Shown here in pieces: positions 30,435 through 31,209 of a DNA stretch of 31,209 nt. Source of the stretch: Alphaproteobacteria bacterium UBA3773. GTDB taxonomy: Bacteria; Pseudomonadota; Alphaproteobacteria; RF32; CAG-239. The stretch's first letter is position 1; each line of letters opens with the position of its first letter. The notes under the pieces are model-generated. The model saw nothing but the letters and a program-made list of their open reading frames with translations. It searched no databases and had not been told where the DNA came from. The position numbers and the translations under genes are program-made. The stretch covers positions 1-31,209 of the forward strand of contig DFFP01000038.1 in assembly GCA_002372275.1 (NCBI GenBank), given 5' to 3'.

Positions 30435-31209
30435 TTAATTCTTTTCTTGTATGATAATTTGAACAATTTTATCAGCTAATTTTTCATCTGCATTTGAAGC
30501 ATCAAATTCATAGATGTTATCTGCGATAAACGGATATTTTTTTAACGTATAAAACTCTAAACAACGATTGGCAGGAACGCTGGTGAAATGACAATAAGCT
30601 GGTCTGTCACTATACAATATGACCTTTGGAATATTATCAATAATAGCCAATTGCTCGGTAAACCCACTGCGTATGGCAATAATTCCGGACGCATGCCTTG
30701 CAAGAATATTCGCTTCTTTCATAGATAGCGGGAATGTTTTGATATTTTTGAACTCAGGATTTTCATCAACCAAATTAAAGAAACAGTCGTATCCTTTTTG
30801 ATGTAGCTTCTCACAAACATGGTTCCAAAACCGGGCAGGTAAATTTGTTAATGTTACTGCTTCAGGGGCTATAAAAACAAATTTATCGCCTAATTCTATC
30901 TGAGCCTTTTTTTGCATAAGATTTTGTTGAGATTTATCATCAAAAACGATTTTAGGTTTGTTTAATAAATTAAAATCTAACTTGATAACATCAAGTAACA
31001 TTTGTGCATAGCATATTTTAGATGTGTAGTCATCCATCACTTGATGATATTTTGTGTCAAATTCTTGTAAAAAAATAATTCGCAGATTCTTATGTTTATA
31101 TGTCAATACATCTTGTTTTTGATCAATCATTTTGTGTGCTTGAGGGATAAAAACATATTCCATTTCGGGACATACCATTTCAATTAAGTCGATATAATAT
31201 GGCTTTGTT
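30435..31209 (-). CDS. Glycosyltransferase, GT9-like (partial, runs off right edge)
   Basis: The frame is open to the window edge. An ATG lies at 31178, but ten further in-frame codons upstream (T-K-P-Y-Y-I-D-L-I-E) look coding, so the true start is probably outside. The C-terminal half resembles GT9 heptosyltransferase-type enzymes: F-V-F-I-A-P-E-A near the start of the second Rossmann domain, L-P-A-R-F-W-N-H-V-C-E-K-L, and A-N-I-L-A-R-H-A-S-G-I-I-A-I-R-S-G-F-T-E-Q-L-A as the nucleotide-sugar site. The activity is likely sugar transfer to LPS or capsule. It is the first visible gene of the minus-strand glycan operon, two nt ahead of the fusion gene. Confidence 0.65.
   Translation of the reverse strand, partial: TKPYYIDLIEMVCPEMEYVFIPQAHKMIDQKQDVLTYKHKNLRIIFLQEFDTKYHQVMDDYTSKICYAQMLLDVIKLDFNLLNKPKIVFDDKSQQNLMQKKAQIELGDKFVFIAPEAVTLTNLPARFWNHVCEKLHQKGYDCFFNLVDENPEFKNIKTFPLSMKEANILARHASGIIAIRSGFTEQLAIIDNIPKVILYSDRPAYCHFTSVPANRCLEFYTLKKYPFIADNIYEFDASNADEKLADKIVQIIIQEKN

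Overview
The window reads as a 31.2-kb piece of an AT-rich, Gram-negative chromosome. The adjacent mtaB-ftsY pair is typical of Alphaproteobacteria. The hydF gene, which matures [FeFe]-hydrogenase, points to an anaerobic or fermentative way of life. Outer-membrane lipid genes (PagP, an MCE-type lipid ABC system, DgkA, PgpA) confirm a didermal envelope. My best guess is an uncultured, probably gut-associated alphaproteobacterium. That is inference: no rRNA or other phylogenetic marker is present.

Layout. 1-4.4 kb: the tail of a secreted protein, a small orphan gene, HU, a large atypical lipoprotein gene and an N-formylglutamate amidohydrolase homologue. 4.5-5.15 kb: tRNA-Val(GAC) followed by a duplicated and inverted tRNA-derived repeat region. 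5.15-9.8 kb: lytic transglycosylase, acyl-ACP thioesterase, a pgpA/membrane-protein operon, and divergent mtaB-ftsY from a back-to-back promoter. 9.8-15 kb: dgkA-pagP (coupled), an ABC-F ATPase, a Sel1-repeat protein and a YbhN-type membrane protein. 15.05-18.15 kb: an unassigned structured RNA, a GTCATTGCGAGG-type repeat, a secreted LRR protein, tRNA-Val(CAC), and two convergent orphan genes of atypical composition. 18.15-26.7 kb: ordinary core genes, namely a DsbA-like thiol protein, a DUF47-Pit phosphate pair, a four-gene lipid-transport operon, tatD, tcdA and hydF. 26.7-31.2 kb: a periplasmic OB-fold protein, an HdeD-like protein, and a minus-strand glycan operon (glycosyltransferase, nucleotidyltransferase-kinase fusion, HAD phosphatase, eukaryotic-type phosphomannomutase) that runs off the right edge.

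How the genes fit together. Much of the window serves the envelope: phospholipid synthesis and recycling (PgpA, DgkA), lipid A palmitoylation (PagP), retrograde or anterograde lipid traffic (MCE operon), cell-wall turnover and surface-glycan synthesis. Most housekeeping genes start behind AAGGA-type ribosome binding sites. Several also use TTG or GTG starts that the Shine-Dalgarno position supports.

Most unusual items: (i) four scattered orphan genes with no Shine-Dalgarno, A/T-rich leaders and, in three cases, strong TTGACA promoters; (ii) the tRNA-Val palindrome and duplication; (iii) two divergent promoters built symmetrically on one self-complementary -35 hexamer; (iv) an unassigned structured RNA with its own promoter and terminator; (v) two proteins at opposite ends of the window's accessory parts that share a C-terminal tail; (vi) a HydF with a changed cluster-ligand motif.
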